The notes under the pieces: model-generated
What the model was told of the DNA's origin: nothing
Seen by the model: only the letters and a program-made list of their open reading frames with translations
Database searches by the model: none
Shown: one piece after another, positions 43,798-49,687 of the stretch
How the letters are laid out: the number at the start of each line of letters is the position of its first letter
Numbering within the stretch: the stretch's first letter is position 1
Made by a program: the position numbers and the translations under genes
Assembly: GCA_017549485.1 (NCBI GenBank)
Contig: JAFYUT010000043.1
Span: 1 to 49,687 of the forward strand
Reading direction: 5' to 3'
Length of the DNA stretch: 49,687 nucleotides
Source: Akkermansia sp.
Lineage (GTDB): Bacteria; Verrucomicrobiota; Verrucomicrobiia; Verrucomicrobiales; Akkermansiaceae

Positions 43798-44231
43798 ATA
43801 TTCCGCCCATACCGCATGCCCCGATACCGGGGATACGCAAACGCGCCAAGGTTAAGTTTATTACCATAACGGTGCTGCTGCTGATAACCGGCATGGTCGT
43901 TTATTTGAACGCGGCTTGTGTATCTGCCATGGTGAGAGATATTTCGCCGGGGTGTATCTTCAGAAAGTTCACGGGTATTGCGTGTCCGGGGTGTGGCGGT
44001 ACTCGTGCGGCAAGAGCATTGGTAGCCGGTGATATGGTGCGCGCCTTTCAATACAATTTTTTGCTTCCTATGGCTGTTGCAGGTTTATTGCTGGAGTATA
44101 CGCGCCTGGGTATAATGTCTTTTAGTTCACGCGAAGATTGGCGTAACAAGCGCTGGTACAGACTTTATTTTATCATTTTTGCTTGGATGGTACCGGTATG
44201 GTTTATTCTGCGTAATGTGCTGGGGGTATAA
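43794..44231 (+). CDS. DUF2752 membrane protein
   Basis: 145 residues. Hydrophobic segments at about 23-45 (FITITVLLLITGMVVYLNAA), 83-100 and 121-142; between the first two lies the DUF2752 signature CIFRKFTGIACPGCGGTRAA with GDMVRAFQYN. The family is widespread in Bacteroidetes and Verrucomicrobia, uncharacterised, and assumed to be an inner-membrane protein; the CPGCGGTRA motif may bind a metal or form a disulfide. Its 3' end overlaps the convergent phosphoesterase gene by 29 bases. Confidence 0.85.
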   Translation: MNIPPIPHAPIPGIRKRAKVKFITITVLLLITGMVVYLNAACVSAMVRDISPGCIFRKFTGIACPGCGGTRAARALVAGDMVRAFQYNFLLPMAVAGLLLEYTRLGIMSFSSREDWRNKRWYRLYFIIFAWMVPVWFILRNVLGV

Positions 44232-45033
44232 TGCGCAGTAACAATAGCTCCGGCCTGCAACAAAAACGCAAGGGCAGGGTACTGGTACCTATACCCCGAG
44301 ATACGTAACAAGGGTGCCCATGTACCTGTACACGCCCCTTTGCCCATGCTGCCGGCGTTTTACCGTCGGCCATCCATATAGGGGCACCGCCCGGCCAACA
44401 TATTTGCCCGCCGTGAGAATGCCCGGCAACAGTCAGCAAGGTATCGTCATGCGCGTGCTGAGCCCCCACGGGTGTGTGTGATAATAACAGCAGTGGAACC
44501 CCTTCTCGCGGGGCAGGTACCTTACCGGGTGTATCAAATGTATACCGGCAACGTATACCGCCGATATCTATCTTCCCGCCGGCTGCACATAATTCCTCAC
44601 ACCGCCCCTCAACACACTTCATCCCCAAACGGCCCAGCATGGCGCGTACCTCTTGCTCTCCATGGTAATAATCATGATTACCCAATACCACAAAACAGGG
44701 CAGGGCGGCCAAAGGGCGCAGGTGTTGCTCCAATTCAGCAATAGACATACCTTCATGCGCCCGGTGGTCATTCAGGTAATCTCCCAATAGTAAAACAGCA
44801 TGCGGCCTCAAGGACAGGGTAGCCATGACCACGCGGTCCAAGTATGCACCATCTGTGGGCCGTGCATGCAAATCCGTCAGCACGGCCAGTCTCAGCTCCC
44901 CGCCCTGCCACTCTGCACATTCCAGAGTATGCTCAGTTTTCTCAATCCATTCACGCTCAATGAATCGGGCATAAATAAACAGCCCGAAAGGTATGAACAG
45001 AAGAAGTAATAAAATTAATACTTTCCTAAGCAT
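44203..45033 (-). CDS. Membrane-anchored metallophosphoesterase (YkuE/YaeI-like)
   Basis: 276 residues from ATG 45033, which overlaps the ribD stop (TGATG). One N-terminal membrane segment (VLILLLLLFIPFGLFIYA) is followed by a calcineurin-like phosphoesterase domain with every metal-site motif: VLTDLHA, LLGDYLND, VLGNHDYYHG, LLSHTP and VAGHSHGGQ. The family includes phosphodiesterases acting on lipid-linked substrates such as UDP-diacylglucosamine-like molecules; the substrate here is unknown. Co-transcribed with ribD. Confidence 0.88.
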   Translation of the reverse strand: MLRKVLILLLLLFIPFGLFIYARFIEREWIEKTEHTLECAEWQGGELRLAVLTDLHARPTDGAYLDRVVMATLSLRPHAVLLLGDYLNDHRAHEGMSIAELEQHLRPLAALPCFVVLGNHDYYHGEQEVRAMLGRLGMKCVEGRCEELCAAGGKIDIGGIRCRYTFDTPGKVPAPREGVPLLLLSHTPVGAQHAHDDTLLTVAGHSHGGQICWPGGAPIWMADGKTPAAWAKGRVQVHGHPCYVSRGIGTSTLPLRFCCRPELLLLRIIPPAHYAE

Positions 45034-46082
45034 CAATGAATAAGACCTCTCAAGATAATATCTTTACCACTCGGTATCAATTCTTCTTGCTCAAACTTAC
45101 GCTCATCGGGCATGAAATAGCCGGGTATCACCAAATCCGGGCCACCGCTGAGGCGCGGGGTAATAATCTGCACCCACTCATTAATCAACCCCTCCTGCAA
45201 GAAAGTGCGCAACAGGTTGCCGCCGCACTCCAGCATGAGATTCACCACCCCCTGCTGCTCATAGAGTGCATGAAGCATGGCTTTAATATCACCCACATTT
45301 TCGCGAATCAGCGTGCGCTCCGAATCTTTATCGGTAAACACCTTTGCGGTATCGGGCAAGGTAGAAGCATCATTTGTCATCACAATGCGCCACGGCTGCT
45401 TTTTAACGGCGGGTATCTCACGATACGGCTTGCGGATTGTCAAAGCAGGGTTATCCATGCGCAATGTGTTACCACCTACCAATATGGCGTCGCTTTCCAG
45501 GCGCATCTGGTGGGCAAAACGTATGGATTCTTCGCAACTCAACCACTTTAACCCGGCGCGCGTCATGCGCCCATCCATCGTGCAGGCAATTTTGGCAGTC
45601 ACCCACGGCCGCTTGTACTGCGTAGCATAGGCCCAGGAGCGCAACAAAAGCTCACAAGAGCGCGCGCAACACTCACTGCGAACTCGTATGCCATGCGCCT
45701 CCAAAATAGCGTCTGCACGGCCACGGTGGCGTTCATCCGGGTCCACGGCACCATATACCACTCGTTTAATACCGGCCTCTATAATAGCATCGGTACAAGG
45801 CGGGGTTTTTCCGTGAGAGGAGCAGGGCTCCAGCGTAACATAAATGGTGGCACCCTCCAGTGCTGCGGCATTGCCTTTTAACTGCGCATTCATGATGGCG
45901 CGCTTCTCGGCATGTGGCTCGCCTGCTACCTCGTGCCAACCCTCACCTATAAGTTTACCGTCTTTGACGATAACTGCACCCACAGGAGGATTCGGACTGG
46001 TTGTACCGAGTCCGTTGTGCGCTATCTCCAATGCACGAGACATCCAGAGCTGATCCTGATTGATTGTATGTAACGCTTCCAT
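45033..46082 (-). CDS. ribD: Bifunctional pyrimidine deaminase / reductase of riboflavin synthesis
   Basis: Deaminates the pyrimidine ring and reduces the ribosyl side chain at the second and third steps from GTP. 349 residues. The N-terminal deaminase holds the zinc motif: NPPVGAVIVKDG, EPHAEKRA (His-Ala-Glu) and LEPCSSHGKTPPC. The C-terminal DHFR-like reductase has KIACTMDGRMT, SDAILVGGNTLRMDNPALT and LECGGNLLRTFLQEGLINEW. First gene of a two-gene unit with the phosphoesterase, with its own short-leader promoter next to the putative origin. Confidence 0.95.
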   Translation of the reverse strand: MEALHTINQDQLWMSRALEIAHNGLGTTSPNPPVGAVIVKDGKLIGEGWHEVAGEPHAEKRAIMNAQLKGNAAALEGATIYVTLEPCSSHGKTPPCTDAIIEAGIKRVVYGAVDPDERHRGRADAILEAHGIRVRSECCARSCELLLRSWAYATQYKRPWVTAKIACTMDGRMTRAGLKWLSCEESIRFAHQMRLESDAILVGGNTLRMDNPALTIRKPYREIPAVKKQPWRIVMTNDASTLPDTAKVFTDKDSERTLIRENVGDIKAMLHALYEQQGVVNLMLECGGNLLRTFLQEGLINEWVQIITPRLSGGPDLVIPGYFMPDERKFEQEELIPSGKDIILRGLIH

Positions 46083-46090
46083 TGATTGCT

Positions 46091-46118
46091 ATTGTATCAT
46101 TCTATGCTGTACTGTCAA
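46091..46118 (-). promoter_or_regulatory. Promoter for ribD
   Basis: Perfect TTGACA (46118-46113), 16-bp spacer, TACAAT (46096-46091), ending 8 bases before ATG 46082; leader of about 2 nt. Confidence 0.6.
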
Positions 46119-46311
46119 GCTGCGTGGCCCCTGTGGCTTTATCTTTTTTTCCCTCTCTGTGATTACTATAGAATTTAAATTTATAAATTCTTCATCATAT
46201 ACCCTGTCAATAAAGTTAATAAGTATTCTATACCGTTATTTATCAATTAGATATAAGTTAGATAATTTGTGAACAATAAGGTGATAATTCTGTGAAATGG
46301 GGAATGACTTT

Positions 46312-46370
46312 TTATTCACATAGTTATACACCTACTTATTCACTGATTTATTGACAATTTTTGTGAATAA
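46312..46370. repeat. DnaA-box array with 12-bp periodicity
   Basis: TTATTCACA (46312, consensus), TTATACACC (46324), TTATTCACT (46336), TTATTGACA (46348), then the inverted consensus box TGTGAATAA (46362-46370). The middle three differ from TTATNCACA at one position each. Confidence 0.7.
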
Positions 46371-46390
46371 GTAATATAAAAAGCTGTTCA

Positions 46391-47023
46391 TCAATCTTCA
46401 TTACTGAAGAATTCGGAGAAGAAAATAATCGGGGCCATGATAGGGATGGCTACATTATAGGCAAGAGTACCGGGAATATCCACCAGAACAAAATCAGCCT
46501 TGGCCAAGGTACGGCGGGCCCATGATGCCTCGCTGAACTGCTTGAAGGTGATTACCGCCGGTTCTTCGTTCTGCTCAATATGAGCCGAAATGGCATGGCG
46601 TGTAACAGGCCCTGCTGCATTACCGTAGACTACGGGAGTATTCTTCATTTTGTTATGAATCTCACCTGCTAAATCAGAGGCATTGGCATAGCCATCTCTC
46701 ATTTGCAGCGTGGCTGCCGTGCCGTCTGAGATAGGCAGATAACAGACCATGGGTTCCTCAGTTCCCGCCTCTTGATATTGCGGGGCATTATTATCTGCCA
46801 GCAGAATAGAGTCATGGAACAACGGGTAACGCTTGGAATATGTTTTAACCTGTGACTCTATATACCACTGAGAGCCTTTTCGGCACAGGGCCATGGTGTC
46901 GGTATCTAATTTGCAGCCTTCATAATGCACCCCGCCTTCTGTAATATTTTTGTTGGACTGCATATAGGCGCAAGAGCAACAAAACAGGGCGACACATGCA
47001 GGGATGAGGTGCAACTTTTTCAT
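46391..47023 (-). CDS. Lipoprotein of unknown function (YceK-like C-terminus)
   Basis: 210 residues. The signal peptide ends in a lipobox region LFCCSCAY, with the acylated Cys at about 18. The central part is polar with several Tyr; the C-terminus VLVDIPGTLAYNVAIPIMAP with IIFFSEFF resembles the Pro-rich end of YceK/YidQ-type lipoproteins, a weak match. Probably attached to the outer or inner membrane. Its promoter overlaps that of the divergent exported-protein gene, so the two are likely regulated through shared sequence. Confidence 0.7.
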   Translation of the reverse strand: MKKLHLIPACVALFCCSCAYMQSNKNITEGGVHYEGCKLDTDTMALCRKGSQWYIESQVKTYSKRYPLFHDSILLADNNAPQYQEAGTEEPMVCYLPISDGTAATLQMRDGYANASDLAGEIHNKMKNTPVVYGNAAGPVTRHAISAHIEQNEEPAVITFKQFSEASWARRTLAKADFVLVDIPGTLAYNVAIPIMAPIIFFSEFFSNED

Positions 47024-47029
47024 GGCCTC

Positions 47030-47058
47030 AGTCTATCATAATGTTTTGAAGTTGACAA
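47030..47058 (-). promoter_or_regulatory. Promoter for the lipoprotein gene
   Basis: TTGTCA (47058-47053), 17-bp spacer, TAGACT (47035-47030), ending 6 bases before ATG 47023: leaderless by position. Confidence 0.5.
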
Positions 47059-47079
47059 GAGTTAAAAGTGTGATAGTAT
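47052..47079 (+). promoter_or_regulatory. Promoter for the single-module exported protein
   Basis: Perfect TTGACA (47052-47057), 16-bp spacer, TAGTAT (47074-47079). Its -35 overlaps the -35 of the divergent lipoprotein promoter. Confidence 0.5.
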
Positions 47080-47099
47080 TGTGGCTGAATCTATTTATT

Positions 47100-47522
47100 A
47101 TGATGAAAACACACGCTATTGTCGCCGCTGTTGCCTTGTTCTCCCCCGTAGCTATGGCTCAGACCGTTGCTGATCCCGCCGCTGTAGTCAGCTCTGAGGT
47201 GGATAAGGTGGAGGCCGCTATTAACGAGCTTTGCGAATTACAGGTTAAAATCGTTGAGATTCTTGAGACTGTTAAGGACAAGGAAAGTGCAGATGCCGCC
47301 GCAGAGGAACTTTTCATGGTTGTTGGCCGTATTAAAGAGTTGCAGCATGATGCTCAGAAAATCCGCACTTGTGATGCCGCCACCCAACAGAGACTCCTTA
47401 AAAAGCTTTTGACGGTCACCTTCTCTATTGATGCTCGTAAAAAAGCTGTAGGTAAATCACTTGTACAAAATGAGTTTTACGGTAGTGAAGATTTGAAAGA
47501 CGCTGTGCGCCTGATGCTGTAA
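47100..47522 (+). CDS. Exported protein with a single helical FYGS module
   Basis: 140 residues from ATG 47100 (a second ATG follows at once at 47103). Signal peptide (KTHAIVAAVALFSPVAMAQ), then one helical module: VKDKESADAAAEEL (about 57-70) and, about 65 residues later, QNEFYGSEDLKDAV. It is a clear paralogue of the modules in the 20.5-23.5 kb operon, closest in its opening to the second module of the gene at 21717 (VHDKESADAAAEAM). Monocistronic with its own promoter and terminator, 24 kb away from the operon. Confidence 0.75.
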   Translation: MMKTHAIVAAVALFSPVAMAQTVADPAAVVSSEVDKVEAAINELCELQVKIVEILETVKDKESADAAAEELFMVVGRIKELQHDAQKIRTCDAATQQRLLKKLLTVTFSIDARKKAVGKSLVQNEFYGSEDLKDAVRLML

Positions 47523-47547
47523 TCAACCTTATTATATCCTTTATTAC

Positions 47548-47577
47548 AAAAAAGCGTGGTTTTTACCACGCTTTTTT
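47548..47577. terminator. Terminator after the FYGS-module gene
   Basis: Stem AAAAAAGCGTGGT / ACCACGCTTTTTT with a TTTT loop; symmetrical and could act on both strands. Confidence 0.88.
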
Positions 47578-47625
47578 AGTGGTATATCCCTATGATAAAA
47601 TAATAAAAAACGCTCCAAAAATGGA

Positions 47626-47655
47626 TTGACTTATTGGTATACAGCGTGATATGAT
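47626..47655 (+). promoter_or_regulatory. Promoter for the transglutaminase-like gene
   Basis: TTGACT (47626-47631), 18-bp spacer, TATGAT (47650-47655). Leaves a leader of about 86 nt containing a hairpin (AGGAGC 47686-47691 with GCTTCCT 47699-47705) that would mask the only Shine-Dalgarno-like sequence. Confidence 0.45.
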
Positions 47656-47747
47656 ACGCCCATCCGCCTGGTGAATAAGAGAAAAAGGAGCTTAAATAGC
47701 TTCCTGTGTGTCGAAAAAAACGCCAATTCAGTTCTGAAATACAATCA

Positions 47748-48557
47748 ATGAAACACATTCATATCTTATGGGCAGTAATGCTCACATTTTTAACGGTATT
47801 AGCTCTTCCTGCTCATGCTGCACGGTTTAATCCTAAACGAACGCAAAAAATTGCATCTGAAAATGATTTTGTGCAGTTAGTGGAGAATATGGCTAACTCT
47901 ATGCAACCCACTGCCTATATAGTATTTGAAAAGAAAATGTCTCCCCTTTTTCTTAAAAATCTGAATCGGGCAATGTATTTTAATCATGCAACACATTATT
48001 ATTACTATTTTCGTGATAACCAAATTCAGGTAAAGTTTAATTTTGCCGATAGTGCGCTCTTGCTGGCAGCATACAGAAACCCTAAATTACGAAAAAAACT
48101 GACCCCGGAACAAAAAGAAGCGTTGAAAATAGCTGAAGAGTGCATCAAGAAGTGCGTAGCTTCGGCTAAAAAACGCGAGGATATCGTGCTCTTTTTGCAT
48201 GATGAAGTAGCCAAACTTTGTGAATACGATACCGGGAAACCTAATCAAAGCTGTATCAGAGTTTTGCTTCACCATAAGGGCGACTGCGGGGCCTACGCAC
48301 GCACAATGTATTTATTTTTGAGTATGTTAGATATACCCTGTCATGTTATACAGGGAGAAAATATAAGTGGAGGCCCACACTGCTGGAATCTGGTTCAATT
48401 TGATTCCGGGCGTTGGTATCACGTGGATTCGTGTAAGGATGACAGATTTGGAGGTGATAAAAATCCCTATAAATACTTTGGGTTGACAGATGAGCAAAAT
48501 AGAAAATTTCACATTTGGGACGAAGAATATTTTCCTGCGACGCCTATCGATAAATGA
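47748..48557 (+). CDS. Exported transglutaminase-like cysteine protein
   Basis: 269 residues from ATG 47748, where a signal peptide begins (MKHIHILWAVMLTFLTVLA, cleaved near AHAA). The C-terminal half is a transglutaminase-like domain: catalytic Cys in LLHHKGDCGAYARTM (about 180), His in SGGPHCWNLVQF (about 210) and Asp in WYHVDSCKDD (about 225), preceded by a helical DIVLFLHDEVAKLCEYD segment. Such exported domains act as proteases, peptidases or protein crosslinkers; the specific role is unknown. Codons are AT-rich. A 14-codon in-frame extension from GTG 47706 is possible but would bury the signal peptide. Confidence 0.82.
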   Translation: MKHIHILWAVMLTFLTVLALPAHAARFNPKRTQKIASENDFVQLVENMANSMQPTAYIVFEKKMSPLFLKNLNRAMYFNHATHYYYYFRDNQIQVKFNFADSALLLAAYRNPKLRKKLTPEQKEALKIAEECIKKCVASAKKREDIVLFLHDEVAKLCEYDTGKPNQSCIRVLLHHKGDCGAYARTMYLFLSMLDIPCHVIQGENISGGPHCWNLVQFDSGRWYHVDSCKDDRFGGDKNPYKYFGLTDEQNRKFHIWDEEYFPATPIDK

Positions 48558-48630
48558 CTCAATTTTTGATGAGAGCAGGGCGAGTATAGGTAACCCTCTC
48601 CCGATATCATCCTGTTGTTCGGGGGTGTAT

Positions 48631-48648
48631 CACCCAATGTGTTGGGTG
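48631..48648. repeat. Inverted repeat between convergent genes
   Basis: CACCCAA-TGTG-TTGGGTG; perfect 7-bp stem without a T-run, in the 122-base gap between the transglutaminase-like gene and the ABC ATPase gene. Confidence 0.5.
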
Positions 48649-48679
48649 TAGGTTGTACTGTACCGCAGTTTCCTTTGGT

Positions 48680-49453
48680 TCAGGGAATAGCTGCCAGCAG
48701 GGTTTGGGTGTACTCATGCTGTGGGTGATTGAATACGGCATCTGCCGGGCCGTATTCTACAATTTTGCCACGTTGCATTACGGCTATGTGGTCTGCAAGA
48801 TAATGTACAACTGAGAGGTCGTGAGAGATAAAGAGCATGCTGATGCCCATCTGCTTGGTCAGATCGGTAAGTAGGTTGAGTATTTGGCTTTGGATAGAGA
48901 CATCCAGCGCAGAGACCGGTTCATCTGCCAACAACAAGGCAGGGCGGGGGGCTATGGCACGGGCTATGGCTATGCGCTGGCGCTGCCCACCACTGAACTC
49001 GTGTGGGTATTTATACATGTGCTCCGGGCTCAACCCAACTCGGTTCATTAACTCTGCTACGGCTGCTTCTCTCTCATTTTTTTTGAGAGAAAGGCGTTGG
49101 CTCAGCGCCTCTACCAAGGTGGTAAAAATGCTCATGCGCGGGTTGAGAGAGGCGTAGGGGTCTTGAAACACCATCTGAAAATCCGTACGGCGGCGGCGTA
49201 TTTCTCTTGCCGGTAACTCGCTCAGGTTGGTGCCGTTGAGTATGATACTACCGGAGGTGAGGGGCTGCAACTGCATAATGGCACGGGAGAGGGTGGATTT
49301 TCCGCACCCGGATTCTCCCACCAGGCCCAAGATGCTCCCTTTTTCCAGACTCAGGCTTACATGATCCACGGCTTTGATGACCTCGCCCGTGGTTCCCCAT
49401 GTATTACGCACCGGGTAATGCACACATGCGTCCCTGATTTCCAAATAAGCCAT
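48680..49453 (-). CDS. Oligopeptide/dipeptide ABC transporter ATP-binding protein (OppF/DppF type)
   Basis: 257 residues. Complete ABC ATPase: Walker A GLVGESGCGKSTLSR (about 42-56), Q-loop MVFQDPYASLNPR typical of the Opp/Dpp subfamily, signature EFSGGQRQRIAIARAI, Walker B ALLLADEPVSALDVS and switch His in FISHDLSVV. It ends HPQHEYTQTLLAAIP, the normal peptide-transporter C-terminus, without the long zinc-binding extension. The partner genes (second ATPase, permeases, binding protein) are not visible here; the gene has its own promoter, so the subunits may be dispersed. Confidence 0.93.
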   Translation of the reverse strand: MAYLEIRDACVHYPVRNTWGTTGEVIKAVDHVSLSLEKGSILGLVGESGCGKSTLSRAIMQLQPLTSGSIILNGTNLSELPAREIRRRRTDFQMVFQDPYASLNPRMSIFTTLVEALSQRLSLKKNEREAAVAELMNRVGLSPEHMYKYPHEFSGGQRQRIAIARAIAPRPALLLADEPVSALDVSIQSQILNLLTDLTKQMGISMLFISHDLSVVHYLADHIAVMQRGKIVEYGPADAVFNHPQHEYTQTLLAAIP

Positions 49454-49459
49454 AGCGGT

Positions 49460-49488
49460 ATTTTACCAGTCCTTGTTGCCATGGTCAA
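49460..49488 (-). promoter_or_regulatory. Promoter for the ABC ATPase gene
   Basis: TTGACC (49488-49483), 17-bp spacer, TAAAAT (49465-49460), ending 6 bases before ATG 49453: leaderless by position. The -35 directly abuts the upstream terminator. Confidence 0.6.
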
Positions 49489-49489
49489 A

Positions 49490-49523
49490 TAAAAACGCGT
49501 CGGCGCTCAAGCACCGACGCGTC
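49490..49523 (-). terminator. Terminator of the small lipoprotein gene
   Basis: ACGCGTCGG / CCGACGCGT stem (49522-49514 with 49503-49495), 10-base loop, then TTTTT on the minus strand. Confidence 0.85.
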
Positions 49524-49563
49524 TTTGTGACTTTTAGCAAGCCCTTGGCTTGCCGAGATTCAC

Positions 49564-49686
49564 TTACTTCTTAACGGGAGTTACCTCAACAGGAGTAGGA
49601 TTCTCGGTGGGCTGCTACTGCTGCTGCTGCTGCTGGCAGGAAACGAGAGCGGCGGCCGTAAGGGCAAGAATAGCGATGGTCTTCAT
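49564..49686 (-). pseudogene. Tiny lipoprotein gene with an in-frame amber codon in a CAG repeat
   Basis: ATG 49686 begins a lipoprotein signal peptide (MKTIAILALTAAALVSC, acylated Cys17), followed by six CAG (Gln) codons, a TAG at 49617-49615, another CAG, and 15 more codons (PTENPTPVEVTPVKK) ending in TAA at 49566. One C-to-T change in a CAG codon explains the stop. The product is therefore either a 23-residue lipopeptide or, with read-through, a 40-residue lipoprotein. The TAG is used as a normal stop elsewhere in the window (fic), which argues against reassignment. Its terminator is intact. Confidence 0.7.
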
Positions 49687-49687
49687 A

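Larger units (their letters stand above)
46083..46390. other. Candidate chromosomal replication origin (oriC)
   Basis: A gene-free stretch of 308 bases. The left two thirds are very AT-rich and include an inverted repeat GAATTTA-6-TAAATTC (46171-46190), suitable as an unwinding element. The right third carries DnaA-box-like 9-mers: four direct ones at 46312, 46324, 46336 and 46348, exactly 12 bp apart, plus inverted ones at 46268-46276 (TGTGAACAA) and 46362-46370 (TGTGAATAA). Five parS-like sites lie 2.8 to 7.5 kb to the left. dnaA itself is not in the window, as is common outside Firmicutes and Proteobacteria. Assignment is by pattern only. Confidence 0.65.

Noticed and set aside
49615..49617. 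Reassignment of TAG to glutamine in this organism
   Set aside because: The fic gene ends in TAG, and the window's tRNA-Gln has anticodon CUG, which does not read UAG; one point mutation is simpler.

Overview
The window looks like a chromosomal segment of a host-associated Verrucomicrobiota or other PVC-group bacterium. This is an inference from gene content: the long (581-residue) form of IspG, a large Na+/H+ antiporter of the type seen in Chlamydiae and Verrucomicrobia, a probable secreted sialidase, and many small exported proteins of no recognisable family. Shine-Dalgarno sequences are rare, and many promoters place the -10 box only 6 to 12 bases before the start codon, so leaderless or nearly leaderless transcripts appear common.

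Layout. 1-6.2 kb, mostly minus: a partial secreted sialidase-like gene, then antiporter / ribE / small membrane protein, then a long coiled-coil TPR protein. 6.3-8.5 kb, plus: MATE exporter, rdgB and tRNA-Gln(CUG). 8.5-14.5 kb is accessory: a phage-structural-like protein, a Fic protein with a duplicated 3' fragment, then (after a DJ-1 protein and rplI) an AT-rich acyltransferase / alpha-beta hydrolase pair. 14.5-23.5 kb carries carB, hisF with a thioredoxin-like protein and an RHH-like protein, and most members of an unrecognised modular exported family. 23.5-34.6 kb: an RmlD-like reductase, RNase Z, a tandem thioredoxin protein bracketed by two copies of an unannotated structured RNA element, a frameshifted guaA, an SPFH/NfeD pair behind tyrA, ispG, and a DUF4143 ATPase followed by a 32-bp repeat array. 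35-44 kb: EamA / nrnA / truB / ribF operon, a DUF2156 protein, argS, and five parS-like palindromes. 44-49.7 kb: a DUF2752 protein, a metallophosphoesterase, ribD, a candidate replication origin with DnaA boxes spaced 12 bp apart, a lipoprotein, a fifth member of the modular family, a transglutaminase-like protein, an oligopeptide ABC ATPase and a tiny lipoprotein gene with an in-frame amber codon.

How it fits together. The parS cluster (38.8-43.5 kb) and the DnaA-box array (46.3 kb) suggest that the right part of the window is the chromosomal origin/centromere region. The riboflavin genes ribE, ribD and ribF are present but dispersed. The most novel signals are (i) the two-module exported family (helical module ending in FYGS-x2-L and a GPGFT-x2-TAW module) in five genes, (ii) the twin ncRNA element around the tandem thioredoxin gene, (iii) the oriC/parS region, and (iv) the pervasive leaderless promoter architecture. 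All calls are from reading the sequence by eye; no database search was run.
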